Of a stretch of DNA of 23,621 nucleotides, positions 14,769 to 22,217 are shown in pieces (the stretch's first letter is position 1; each line of letters begins with the position of its first letter). A program made the position numbers and the translations under genes. The notes under the pieces were generated by a model. The model was not told the origin of the DNA, searched no databases, and worked only from the letters and a program-made list of their open reading frames with translations. Source of the stretch: CAG-698 sp964385755. GTDB lineage: Bacteria; Bacillota_I; Bacilli_A; ML615J-28; CAG-698. Location of the stretch: positions 1 to 23,621 of the forward strand of contig CAYLPZ010000023.1 of assembly GCA_964385755.1 (NCBI GenBank), given 5' to 3'.

Positions 14769-14939
14769 TTATTTTAATGTAAGCCATATAATTAAAAGTG
14801 CTACTAAAAATAAAACTGTTTCAGCACTAATTAAAATTGTACCAACTAATGTAGAAACTTTAGAATTTAAAAACGTACTATTAATTGGTTTTTTATCTCC
14901 TACATAAGTAAATTTGTTTGATTTTGATGATTTTGTCAT
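14769..14939 (-). CDS. 56-aa single-pass membrane microprotein, first gene of the pilus operon
   Basis: This short gene starts at ATG 14939 with a very strong ribosome site (GGAGGGG, 4 nt upstream) and ends at TAA 14769-14771. The protein has a polar, Lys/Ser-rich N-terminus (residues 1-28, beginning MTKSSKSNKFTYV) and one hydrophobic helix (about 31-55), so it is probably an N-in, C-out membrane peptide. I do not recognise a family. It is the first open frame after the predicted promoter at 15022-15050 and is 74 nt upstream of the first pilin-like gene. This position suggests a pilus assembly or regulatory role, possibly filling part of the missing PilN/PilO place, but that is speculation. 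Confidence 0.7.
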   Translation of the reverse strand: MTKSSKSNKFTYVGDKKPINSTFLNSKVSTLVGTILISAETVLFLVALLIIWLTLK

Positions 14940-14943
14940 AACT

Positions 14944-14950
14944 CCCCTCC
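14944..14950 (-). promoter_or_regulatory. Strong ribosome binding site of the 56-aa microprotein
   Basis: GGAGGGG on the minus strand, 4 nt before ATG 14939, is among the best SD matches in the window and is the main evidence that the short frame is translated. Confidence 0.75.
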
Positions 14951-15001
14951 GATAAGTCTATTAGTAAATAACAAGATAAAATCATATCTTTATTAATTAT
15001 A

Positions 15002-15050
15002 TAGATTAATAATCTACAATTATTTTAACATAATATTAAATAAAAAGCAA
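15002..15050 (-). promoter_or_regulatory. Promoter of the type IV pilus operon with adjacent palindrome
   Basis: TTGCTT (15045-15050) and TAAAAT (15022-15027) on the minus strand are 17 bp apart. The palindrome TAGATT-AAT-AATCTA (15002-15016) lies over the expected transcription start and could be a repressor site. The leader from here to the microprotein start is ~70 nt and AT-rich. Confidence 0.55.
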
Positions 15051-15129
15051 TTTTTTTGGAGATTTCTTTCATTTTTTTTATTTATTTTCTTTATTATGCC
15101 CTAAAAAATGTTAATTTATGTGATAATTA

Positions 15130-16434
15130 TTAGTTAATAATTACAGAAATTCCGTCAGGAATAACAGTTATCTTTTTGTTTCTTCCAACAATTTTTTCCG
15201 CTTTTTCTAATGCTTCTTCTAAAGAATAAGCATGCATCATGTGCATTTCTTCGAATAATTTTGGATCTTGATTTGTAGTTACCACTATTACATTTGCTTT
15301 AGTTAAAACTCTTGCTAGTACTTGTGCTTCCCACTGATCAAATTGTGTATTTTTTGCTTCTACATCAATAATGGCTTGATAAGCTTCTTTAGCACTGTTA
15401 TAGTCTTTTAATAAATGGTAGAAGAAATCTCCACCTGTACCATCTTTACAAGATGAACAAATGATAATTACACCTCCCTGATTTACAGTCATTTCACCAC
15501 ATGATAAGCCTTTTACTGTTTGATAGATATTTTGGTCAAGTGGATAACCACCGTTAGATGTAATAACAATATCACTTAATTGTTTATCTACTTGTGCTAA
15601 TGAATTAAGGAAAGTATATCCTTCTTTGTGTGCTTTATGTAAATCTCCAGCAAACGCATTAATAATCTTCTTTTCACCATTCAAAACAACATTTATTATA
15701 AATTGTAATTGACATGTAGATGCTGCAAAAATCATATCTTTATGAATTGGATTTTCATCAATGCTACCAGTTCTCGCAAAAGGAGAAGCAATAAAACTAG
15801 CATTATGATTCCATAATACTGTTTTCTTAGAAGCGATACCAGGAAGTACTGACTTTCTACCACCACTAAACCCCGCAAAGAAATGAGGTTCTATGAATCC
15901 TTCGCTCATTAAAAGATCACACTCATTAACAAGTTTATTTACCCAAAGTTCACCACCAGAAGGTAAAATACCCTTAAATACCATATCTTCGTCTTTATAT
16001 GCATCATGAATTATTATTTCTTCTTCTTTTACTATTTTTTCACCATATTTATTTACTAGTTCTTCATGAGTTGAAGGACGATGCATTCCAGTAGCAATTA
16101 GTATAGTTACTTTTACATCTTTGTTATATTTTCTTATTTCTCTTAAAATTATAGGCATTGTAATATGACTAGGAACTGGTCTTGTATGATCACTAGAAAT
16201 GATTACAATATGTTTTTTATCTTTAGCTATTTCACATAAAGGTAGAGAACTAATTGGATTTTCTAAAGCCTTTAAAACTAATTCTTCTTCTGATAAATCT
16301 GGTTTATATTCTTCAACTTTTGATGTTAAAATAGCGTTAATACGTTCTTTTTCAATATTTAAATCTAAAGTAGATTTATCATAAGGGATTTTAATTGTTA
16401 TAAAATCTTTGTTTAAATTATTTTCATTATTCAT
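15130..16434 (-). CDS. larA: LarA-type nickel-dependent 2-hydroxyacid racemase
   Basis: LarA-family enzymes use the nickel-pincer nucleotide cofactor to racemise 2-hydroxyacids such as lactate or malate by hydride transfer. Residues SDHTRPVP (81-88), ATGMHRPS (114-121) and FIEPHFFAGFSGGRKSVLPG (180-199) match the family. From ATG 16434 (434 aa), His118, His184, Lys194 and His210 align with LarA His108, His174, Lys184 and His200 at a constant offset of 10, so all cofactor and catalytic residues are present. An upstream in-frame ATG (16461) lacks a ribosome site; GGAG lies 7 nt before 16434. It follows a malic enzyme and a malate/lactate dehydrogenase, so malate or another hydroxyacid is as likely a substrate as lactate. 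The cofactor-making LarB, LarC and LarE are not in the window. Confidence 0.9.
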   Translation of the reverse strand: MNNENNLNKDFITIKIPYDKSTLDLNIEKERINAILTSKVEEYKPDLSEEELVLKALENPISSLPLCEIAKDKKHIVIISSDHTRPVPSHITMPIILREIRKYNKDVKVTILIATGMHRPSTHEELVNKYGEKIVKEEEIIIHDAYKDEDMVFKGILPSGGELWVNKLVNECDLLMSEGFIEPHFFAGFSGGRKSVLPGIASKKTVLWNHNASFIASPFARTGSIDENPIHKDMIFAASTCQLQFIINVVLNGEKKIINAFAGDLHKAHKEGYTFLNSLAQVDKQLSDIVITSNGGYPLDQNIYQTVKGLSCGEMTVNQGGVIIICSSCKDGTGGDFFYHLLKDYNSAKEAYQAIIDVEAKNTQFDQWEAQVLARVLTKANVIVVTTNQDPKLFEEMHMMHAYSLEEALEKAEKIVGRNKKITVIPDGISVIIN

Positions 16435-16456
16435 ATATTTACTCCATTTTAAAAGA

Positions 16457-16475
16457 AGCATGCGAAAAGCATGCT
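16457..16475 (-). terminator. Intercistronic hairpin between malic enzyme gene and larA
   Basis: AGCATGC (16457-16463) pairs with GCATGCT (16469-16475) around a 5-nt loop, between the malic enzyme stop and the larA ribosome site. On the minus strand it is followed by a short mixed T tract, so it may attenuate or stabilise the upstream message rather than fully terminate it. Confidence 0.45.
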
Positions 16476-16482
16476 ATTATTT

Positions 16483-17673
16483 TTATTTACGAGCAACTCC
16501 TGATTTTCTTGCGGCTTCAGCAACTGCAGCAGCAACTGTTTTACCAACACGTGGATCAAATGCTTTTGGCATAATAAATTCAGGGCTTAATTCTTCATCA
16601 CTAACTAATGATGCAATAGCGTAACTTGCGGCGATTTGCATTTCATCATTAATATCACTAGCACGTACATCAAATGCACCACGGAAGATGCCAGGGAATG
16701 CTAAAACGTTATTAATTTGGTTAGGGAAGTCAGATCTACCTGTACCAACGATAAATGCTCCACCTTGTTTAGCTAAATCAGGTAAAATTTCTGGTTCTGG
16801 GTTAGCCATAGCAAATACGATTGGTTTTTCAGCCATTGTAGAAACCATTTCAGGTGTAACAAGTCTTGGTTTAGAAACACCAACAAATACATCAGCACCT
16901 TTCATAGCATCAGCTAAGCTTCCTTTTCTATTATTAATATTTGATTTTTGAGCAATCTCATTATGAGCTGGATTTGTATAAGTTTCATCACGGTTGATAA
17001 TACCATTACGTCCAACCATAATTAAGTCTTTGATTCCTAATGATTTTAAGAAATAACCAATTGCGCAACCAGCAGCACCAGCACCATTAATAACAACTGT
17101 TAAGTCTTCAACTTTCTTGCCAGCACATCTTGCAGCATTGATTAATGCAGAACCAGTAACAATTGCAGTTCCGTGTTGGTCATCATGGAATACTGGTATA
17201 TCACATAGTTCTTTTAATTTTCTTTCGATTTCAAAGCATCTAGGAGCACCAATATCTTCTAAGTTGATACCACCAAAACTACCACTAATTAAATAAACAG
17301 TACGAACGATTTCATCAACATCTTTAGAACGAATACAAATTGGAATAGCATCAACATCACCAAATGCTTTAAATAAAGCACATTTACCTTCCATAACAGG
17401 CATACCAGCTTCAGGTCCAATATCACCTAAACCTAATACTGCTGTACCATCAGTAATTACTGCACAAGTATTCCATCTACGAGTTAAATCCCAAGACTGA
17501 GTATAATCTTTTTGGATTTCTAAGCAAGGTTGTGCAACACCTGGAGTGTAACAAACTGCTAAGTCATGACTATTTTCAATCTTACAAGTAGTTACAACTT
17601 CAATTTTTCCTTTTAAATCTCTATGGAACTGTAAACTTTCTTCAGCAATTGTCATTTTCTTTTCTTCTGCCAT
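16483..17673 (-). CDS. NAD(P)-dependent malic enzyme (decarboxylating)
   Basis: This soluble enzyme oxidatively decarboxylates L-malate to pyruvate and CO2. Residues CYTPGVAQPCLEI (~42-54), LGLGDIGPEAGMPVMEGK and the metal/substrate segment FHDDQHGTAIV are characteristic of the short bacterial malic enzymes. VINGAGAAGCAIGYFL is the Rossmann dinucleotide-binding loop. At 396 aa it matches YtsJ/short MaeB-type proteins and lacks the phosphotransacetylase extension of long MaeB. A GGAGGAG ribosome site precedes ATG 17673. It is 14 nt downstream of the Ldh2-family gene, so the two form an operon. Cofactor preference is not decided here. Confidence 0.95.
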   Translation of the reverse strand: MAEEKKMTIAEESLQFHRDLKGKIEVVTTCKIENSHDLAVCYTPGVAQPCLEIQKDYTQSWDLTRRWNTCAVITDGTAVLGLGDIGPEAGMPVMEGKCALFKAFGDVDAIPICIRSKDVDEIVRTVYLISGSFGGINLEDIGAPRCFEIERKLKELCDIPVFHDDQHGTAIVTGSALINAARCAGKKVEDLTVVINGAGAAGCAIGYFLKSLGIKDLIMVGRNGIINRDETYTNPAHNEIAQKSNINNRKGSLADAMKGADVFVGVSKPRLVTPEMVSTMAEKPIVFAMANPEPEILPDLAKQGGAFIVGTGRSDFPNQINNVLAFPGIFRGAFDVRASDINDEMQIAASYAIASLVSDEELSPEFIMPKAFDPRVGKTVAAAVAEAARKSGVARK

Positions 17674-17687
17674 TTTTATTTCTCCTC

Positions 17688-18812
17688 CTAGTAATTATTA
17701 CTGAACATATTAGATTTTTTAGCTTCGAAATCACCAAAATATTCTTTAGGATCAATTCCTACATATTTAGCAAATTCAATCATTTCTACAACTGTATTTT
17801 CATTTACTGGAATACCATTTTTCATTCTATCAGCAACAGCTAATATTTCTTTTTCACCATGAGTGTAAATTCTTTCTTGTCCATCTGCTTTTGGACTTTC
17901 TCTTAATTCCTCAAGGAATGTAGAGAAATGTTTCTTAATTGCTTCAGGATCACCAAAGAATGCTGGATTGATTGCGGCGAAACCATGACATGTTCCACTC
18001 TTAGTTCCTTGGTTAACTTTATTAGAAGTCATACCTTGAGATAAAATTGAGCAGAAGAATTCACAAAGCATACCATAACCATAACCTTTATGACTTCCTG
18101 TTTGTTCCTTAGATCCACCAAGTGGCATAATACCACCACCAGCTTTAGATACTATGTTACTTAATACATCTGGAGCATTAGTAGAATCATGACCATCTTT
18201 ATCTAAAGCCCAACCCTCAGGAAGAGGTTTGCCCATCTTATTATACATTTCAAGTTTTCCTCTTGTTACTACTGTTGTAGAAGCATCAAAGAAGAATGGA
18301 TAAGGTTCTGCAGGAGCAGACATTGCAATTGGGTTAGAACCAATCATAGCCTTACGACCAAAAGTAGGAACCATGATAGCTTCACTATTAGTAGTACTAA
18401 AACCAATTAAACCTTGATCACAAGCCATCTTAGCATAATAACCAGCTATACCATAGTGATTAGAGTTACGAACAGTAACAATACCAACACCACTAGTCTT
18501 AGCTTTCTCAATTGCAATTTCCATAGCTTTCTTACTAACTAATTGACCCATAGCATCATGAGCGTCAATAACACAAGAAACTGGGGTATCCATTACAACC
18601 TCAGGTTTTGCATCAAGCTTGATTAAACCTTTTTCAATACCTTTATGATAACGAACAAGTCTTTGCATACCATGTGACTCAATACCATAAAGATCTGAAA
18701 GTAATAATACTTCAGTAATTGTTTTAGCTTCTTCTTCTGTAAAACCAATTCTATGAAAAGCATCTAAACAGAACTTTTCAAGCATTTCAAATTTGTATTT
18801 AACGTATCCCAT
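17688..18812 (-). CDS. Ldh2-family malate/lactate (2-hydroxyacid) dehydrogenase
   Basis: This is a member of the Ldh2/MDH2 oxidoreductase family (structurally unlike classical LDH and MDH), which oxidises 2-hydroxyacids such as malate, lactate, sulfolactate or ureidoglycolate with NAD(P). SHGMQRLVRYHKGI (~45-58), VRNSNHYGIAGYYAKMA and GGSKEQTGSHKGYGYGM are the signature segments, with the His of SNHYG likely catalytic. 374 aa is a full-length protein. It is the first gene of an operon with malic enzyme and LarA, preceded by a good promoter (18845-18873) and an AAAGG ribosome site. The setting favours malate or lactate as substrate. AllD-type ureidoglycolate activity is unlikely here, since no purine genes are present. 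Confidence 0.9.
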   Translation of the reverse strand: MGYVKYKFEMLEKFCLDAFHRIGFTEEEAKTITEVLLLSDLYGIESHGMQRLVRYHKGIEKGLIKLDAKPEVVMDTPVSCVIDAHDAMGQLVSKKAMEIAIEKAKTSGVGIVTVRNSNHYGIAGYYAKMACDQGLIGFSTTNSEAIMVPTFGRKAMIGSNPIAMSAPAEPYPFFFDASTTVVTRGKLEMYNKMGKPLPEGWALDKDGHDSTNAPDVLSNIVSKAGGGIMPLGGSKEQTGSHKGYGYGMLCEFFCSILSQGMTSNKVNQGTKSGTCHGFAAINPAFFGDPEAIKKHFSTFLEELRESPKADGQERIYTHGEKEILAVADRMKNGIPVNENTVVEMIEFAKYVGIDPKEYFGDFEAKKSNMFSNNY

Positions 18813-18844
18813 TTTTAAATTCCTTTCTTTCTATTTCTATGATT

Positions 18845-18873
18845 ATTATATCATTATAATAAATTAAAAGCAA
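18845..18873 (-). promoter_or_regulatory. Promoter of the hydroxyacid operon
   Basis: TTGCTT (18868-18873) and a perfect TATAAT (18845-18850) are 17 bp apart on the minus strand, ending 33 bp before the Ldh2-family start codon. Confidence 0.65.
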
Positions 18874-18885
18874 TTAAAAAAGAAA

Positions 18886-18906
18886 ATGCTTTCATAAAAA
18901 AAGCAT
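18886..18906 (-). terminator. Terminator-like hairpin upstream of the hydroxyacid operon
   Basis: ATGCTTT (18886-18892) pairs with AAAGCAT (18900-18906). On the minus strand the stem is followed by TTTCTTTTTT. It would end transcripts arriving from the pilin-like gene at 19397-21343 before the metabolic promoter. Confidence 0.6.
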
Positions 18907-18958
18907 GTTCTCAATTAATATTAATATTTAGAAAAATAAATACATATATTATATTTAC

Positions 18959-18988
18959 TTATTTATCACAATAATTTTTTACAGAGCC
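18959..18988. repeat. 30-bp direct repeat, copy 2, downstream of pilin-like gene B
   Basis: This is an exact copy of 25-54 in the same orientation, again ending ACAGAGCC, while the flanking DNA differs. It marks the downstream edge of the second pilin unit. If it is an IS end, the body expected to its left is absent here, since the metabolic promoter lies only ~90 bp away. Confidence 0.7.
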
Positions 18989-19200
18989 AAAAAGCGAAAA
19001 AGAATAATCGCTAAAAAATGAGTCATATACCTTGTAGTGCCATTTCAGACGATCATTATCACTAAATAATGACAATTTGAAATATCGCTATCATTTTTAA
19101 GCACCATAAAACAGATGGGTATAATTTTAAACACCGAAGTGCCCCACCTGTTTCACAGTAATATTTAATTTTTTATCTCCTCATCCGGTTTGATACTAAA
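18989..19200. mobile_element. Gene-free stretch with IS-like inverted repeat (possible IS relic)
   Basis: The gene-free gap 18813-19396 holds the promoter, terminator and 30-bp repeat listed separately, plus this segment. It is less AT-rich than its surroundings. AAACAGATGGG (19109-19119) and CCCACCTGTTT (19143-19153) form an 11-bp inverted repeat with one mismatch, and GTGCC/GCACC words recur around it. This recalls the multiple terminal repeats of IS21-type elements, but I find no transposase frame. Short unconvincing peptide frames occur on the minus strand only. Treat it as foreign, possibly IS-derived DNA. Confidence 0.3.
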
Positions 19201-19396
19201 ACCTTAAGGTTGGGTGTTTATTTATCACCACTAAAGCCTCAGATGATAAGATTTTGTTGTGTAATTATTGAAACTACACTTTTTGAGGCTTGAAACCTCG
19301 CTTTTCATTTTCCGAAAACTTACTTATCAACGGTTAAAACGTAATGTTTCTACGTGTTTCCGTTCCGAAGTAGTTCGTACTAATCGAATGAGAGTA

Positions 19397-21343
19397 TTAT
19401 TCTATGGTAACAGGAAAAGATGTTTCGCTACTTCTATAATCTGTTCCATTGATGATACAATATTTATTTCCGACAACCATTTTGCCGCCTTGCAAAGTAA
19501 CGTCTGAAGTGGTCAAGCTTACTCCCAAACTTGTTCCGCTGTTTCCGTAAGTGAAGATTGCGGGGAAATATCCCTTACTAGTAGTCGGAGTATTGATTGT
19601 GATAACGGTATTTTCTACCGTCACATTAGAAGAATATTGATAAGACGTTTGATGCTTATTTCCGACAATCAATCCGCCAAGTTGTACCCCATTACCCTGC
19701 TTCCAATCTTTCGAATCGAAGAAGGAGTACATATCATCACTATCATCATCTGTATAATCTTGCGTAATTCTACTATTTTTAATCGTTGCCGTACCGCCTC
19801 GGACTACAACTCCATGCATTTCCCCGATAATATCGCAATTGTCAATATTTAAAAATCCGGGAACATTGATTAAAACCGGACTACAACCTTTGAGAGTGGA
19901 ATTTATCAAATTAATGTTTACATTATAATTATCATTATTGTTAGCATTAGTTGATACTGCATAAGCTGTAGTTGTTTCAATTGTAGAATTTTTTACAATA
20001 ACTGTTGCAGCATCTCCTTTAGGGAATAATGCTGCGCCGTCTGTTTGATAATGAATGTCTACCAATTCAACGCTTGCGGCACTTTCGATACCAATCGATG
20101 CATTTGCCCCATTACTATTTAATGTAAAATTCAAGCTGCCGTTTTCTAATTTCAAATATGCACCGTCGGTTACCGTAAATGCACTTGTCTGATTGCTAGT
20201 GTACGCGATAGTATTTTTGCTTAAGTTGATTTTAATATTGATTTGATTTGCCAAAGTACGTCCTGTTGTAAGCGTTACGTCTTTAAGCAAGGTAATTTCA
20301 CCGCCTTCCCCAAAAATGGACTGCCAATCATTAAGGAAGCCTTTCTCTGCCGAATACGCCTCCGCATTCTGCGACTCGCTGTCCATGACACCCGTCATAG
20401 TTGTAACCGTAATATTTTTATTCTCGCCGCTTGCAACTAAGACAGCAGGATCATCCGCAACAATAACACCGAGAGTCCCGCTATAACTGCTCTCGATACT
20501 GAAATCGCTGCTCTGCGTTGCACTTACTTTTACCACAGGAACAGAAGCAGTACTCTCGATCACAAGATGTCCTTTGGCAATTTCAAGCTGTCCCGTTACA
20601 GTTCCGTGCTCATGGTAGGAATGGTTCGGATCCACATCAATAATTTCTACGTTGCCTACCTCGTCATAATGAGTTACGGTATCAAGCGGTGCATTGACAG
20701 ACAAATTTGTGCTTGCACTATTAGTACGAATAACAACTTTTTGTCCTTCAGTAGCAGTTGATCTATCATATGTAACACTTGTAATACCAGTATTCTCACC
20801 AGCATCAAATCCTACTTTTACTACTACTACTTCACTATAATCAGTACCACCTAGATAAATAGAAAATGTTTGATTTTCATCAGCTACTTTTGCTACATCC
20901 CTATCACTACCAGCATATATCTTCCAGTAATCATATGCATGTAACTCTCCTTTTTCTGTTTCTAATTTCATTTCAGGTAAGTATTTAACATTACTATTAT
21001 TGTTTTCTAATTCTTTACCTTCTAAATAACAAAATGCATCATTAATACCATCCCATAAGATTTCATTATCAGTATTACTTGCATTGATTTTCTCAACATC
21101 ATATCCTGCTTCTTTTGCAGCTTTTAATGCATCAGTCATTGTATTATGTTCATTGCCAGTTGCTTTATCTACTGATAATGCTGTATTTAAATTTCTTATT
21201 AATTGTGTATCTTTTGATGTTTGTGCTTTCTTAACTAAATTTGAAAATGTTGGAATTAATACAGCAGCTAAAATAGCTATAACTGCTATAACAATTACAA
21301 GCTCTACAATTGTAAAAGCTCTTTTGTTTGTTTTATTTTTCAT
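19397..21343 (-). CDS. Giant type IV pilin-like surface protein B (648 aa), mosaic gene
   Basis: This is a paralogue of protein A with the same leader (cleavage before F10, Glu14) and the first 41 residues identical. Similarity continues at lower level through the linker to the HSYHEHG cluster (241-247). The C-terminal half (~350-648) is a beta-helix stalk resembling protein C (ALFPKGDAATVIV, AYAVSTN and VLINVPGFLNIDN have direct counterparts there). By hand count GC is 27% at 21241-21300 and 57% at 20341-20400, then 27% again at 19921-19980, so the gene is a mosaic. The shift near 20700 coincides with about residue 210. It is downstream of an identical copy of the 149-aa membrane gene. An adhesin displayed via the pilus machinery is the best guess. 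Confidence 0.85.
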   Translation of the reverse strand: MKNKTNKRAFTIVELVIVIAVIAILAAVLIPTFSNLVKKAQTSKDTQLIRNLNTALSVDKATGNEHNTMTDALKAAKEAGYDVEKINASNTDNEILWDGINDAFCYLEGKELENNNSNVKYLPEMKLETEKGELHAYDYWKIYAGSDRDVAKVADENQTFSIYLGGTDYSEVVVVKVGFDAGENTGITSVTYDRSTATEGQKVVIRTNSASTNLSVNAPLDTVTHYDEVGNVEIIDVDPNHSYHEHGTVTGQLEIAKGHLVIESTASVPVVKVSATQSSDFSIESSYSGTLGVIVADDPAVLVASGENKNITVTTMTGVMDSESQNAEAYSAEKGFLNDWQSIFGEGGEITLLKDVTLTTGRTLANQINIKINLSKNTIAYTSNQTSAFTVTDGAYLKLENGSLNFTLNSNGANASIGIESAASVELVDIHYQTDGAALFPKGDAATVIVKNSTIETTTAYAVSTNANNNDNYNVNINLINSTLKGCSPVLINVPGFLNIDNCDIIGEMHGVVVRGGTATIKNSRITQDYTDDDSDDMYSFFDSKDWKQGNGVQLGGLIVGNKHQTSYQYSSNVTVENTVITINTPTTSKGYFPAIFTYGNSGTSLGVSLTTSDVTLQGGKMVVGNKYCIINGTDYRSSETSFPVTIE

Positions 21344-21404
21344 ATTATTTATTTTCTTACCCTTTCTTTATTATTTTGTTATTATATGAAAATAAATAAT
21401 ATGA
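21340..21404 (-). promoter_or_regulatory. Promoter and 17-bp inverted repeat controlling pilin-like gene B
   Basis: Identical to 2437-2501: arms 21340-21356 and 21388-21404, TATAAT at 21381-21386, TTGATC at 21403-21408. One arm contains the ATG of gene B. Confidence 0.7.
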
Positions 21405-21854
21405 TCAATTTAACATCTTACATAAATCTATATATACTTTATTTATTTGTATTGTGTTTTCTTTTCTTTCTTTAGTAAATATATTTATTATTTGTTTATA
21501 ACAAATATCTTCTTTTATATTTGTTTTCTTATATTTATATAATATAATCTTATTATTAATAATTATTATAGATATTAGTAATTGTAACATTGTAACTATT
21601 GATACAATTAATAAAAATGTAAATACATAATCATTATTATTCAAAGCTGAACTAACAAACTCATATACACTAAATGGTGTAAATAGTTTAATAATAAATC
21701 TTATAATTAAACTATCTGATATAAAAGAGAATAATAATAACATAATAAATAAAGTAAATGAGTATAACTTCTTAGCAGTATACATCTTTAGTTTATTTAT
21801 ATATAATATATTTATAATACCTGAAATAAGAAATAATATAATAATTATATTCAT
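21405..21854 (-). CDS. Small membrane protein, duplicated (149 aa), copy 2
   Basis: The protein is identical in sequence to the one encoded at 2502-2951: three hydrophobic segments and a charged C-terminal tail, no recognised family. GAAAGTGAG 6 nt before ATG 21854 supports the start, and this copy has no in-frame ATG upstream. Preservation of the whole frame together with the next gene's promoter argues that the gene and the pilin-like gene are inherited as one unit. It may alternatively be kept only because it lies inside a recently copied block. Confidence 0.75.
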   Translation of the reverse strand: MNIIIILFLISGIINILYINKLKMYTAKKLYSFTLFIMLLLFSFISDSLIIRFIIKLFTPFSVYEFVSSALNNNDYVFTFLLIVSIVTMLQLLISIIIINNKIILYKYKKTNIKEDICYKQIINIFTKERKENTIQINKVYIDLCKMLN

Positions 21855-21874
21855 ATTTTACTCACTTTCTTTTG

Positions 21875-21890
21875 TAAAGGTAAGCCTTTA
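21875..21890 (-). promoter_or_regulatory. Conserved leader hairpin before the 149-aa gene, copy 2
   Basis: TAAAGG (21875-21880) pairs with CCTTTA (21885-21890) around the same 4-nt loop as in copy 1, within flanks that have otherwise drifted. Confidence 0.4.
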
Positions 21891-21983
21891 TATACGAAAA
21901 AAAGTAAATAAAAAACTATCAAAAATTTGAATTTTTTATCAAAAAATGATATATTATTAATATAAATATAAAATTTTACTTTT

Positions 21984-22012
21984 AAAAATCAGCCAAAATT
22001 AGGCTGATTTTT
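21984..22012 (-). terminator. Terminator-like hairpin at the head of duplicated unit, copy 2
   Basis: AAAAATCAGCC (21984-21994) pairs perfectly over 11 bp with GGCTGATTTTT (22002-22012). T runs follow on either strand. It would stop transcripts coming from the fic gene before they enter the pilin unit. Confidence 0.75.
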
Positions 22013-22217
22013 TTGTCAATTCATTTGCAAATGTTTGAATTTAATAACTAATAATAATAAGTTGTATATATATAAATAAAATAATAAATTATTTTATGTG
22101 AATATTACCTTTACATCTATATTTTAAAGTTCCATTTGGAAAATATATTAAAAATAATTATTTTGCTTTAACTATTTAGATGTTTTTTACAAGTCATAAT
22201 TATGCTATAACAATTTA

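Larger units (their letters stand above)
21221..21860. repeat. ~640-bp constant block, copy 2 (duplicate of 2318-2957)
   Basis: This is the second copy of the constant block: the 5' end of pilin-like gene B, the promoter with inverted repeat, and the complete 149-aa gene. It is in direct orientation with copy 1, 18,903 bp away, so homologous recombination between the two could delete or amplify everything between, including the pilus operon. Confidence 0.93.

Noticed and set aside
16435..16461. Upstream ATG for larA
   Set aside because: No ribosome site precedes it and the residues run into the intercistronic hairpin. The 16434 start also keeps the catalytic residues at a clean +10 offset to LarA.
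19268..19507. Forward frame at the end of gene B as a transposase fragment
   Set aside because: The peptide shows no transposase motif, and the second half is antisense to gene B.
4781..21860. Recombinase-driven inversion of whole pilin genes
   Set aside because: All three pilin-like genes and both repeat blocks are in the same orientation, so inversion between them is not possible as drawn. Only the small inverted repeats at the promoters remain candidates.
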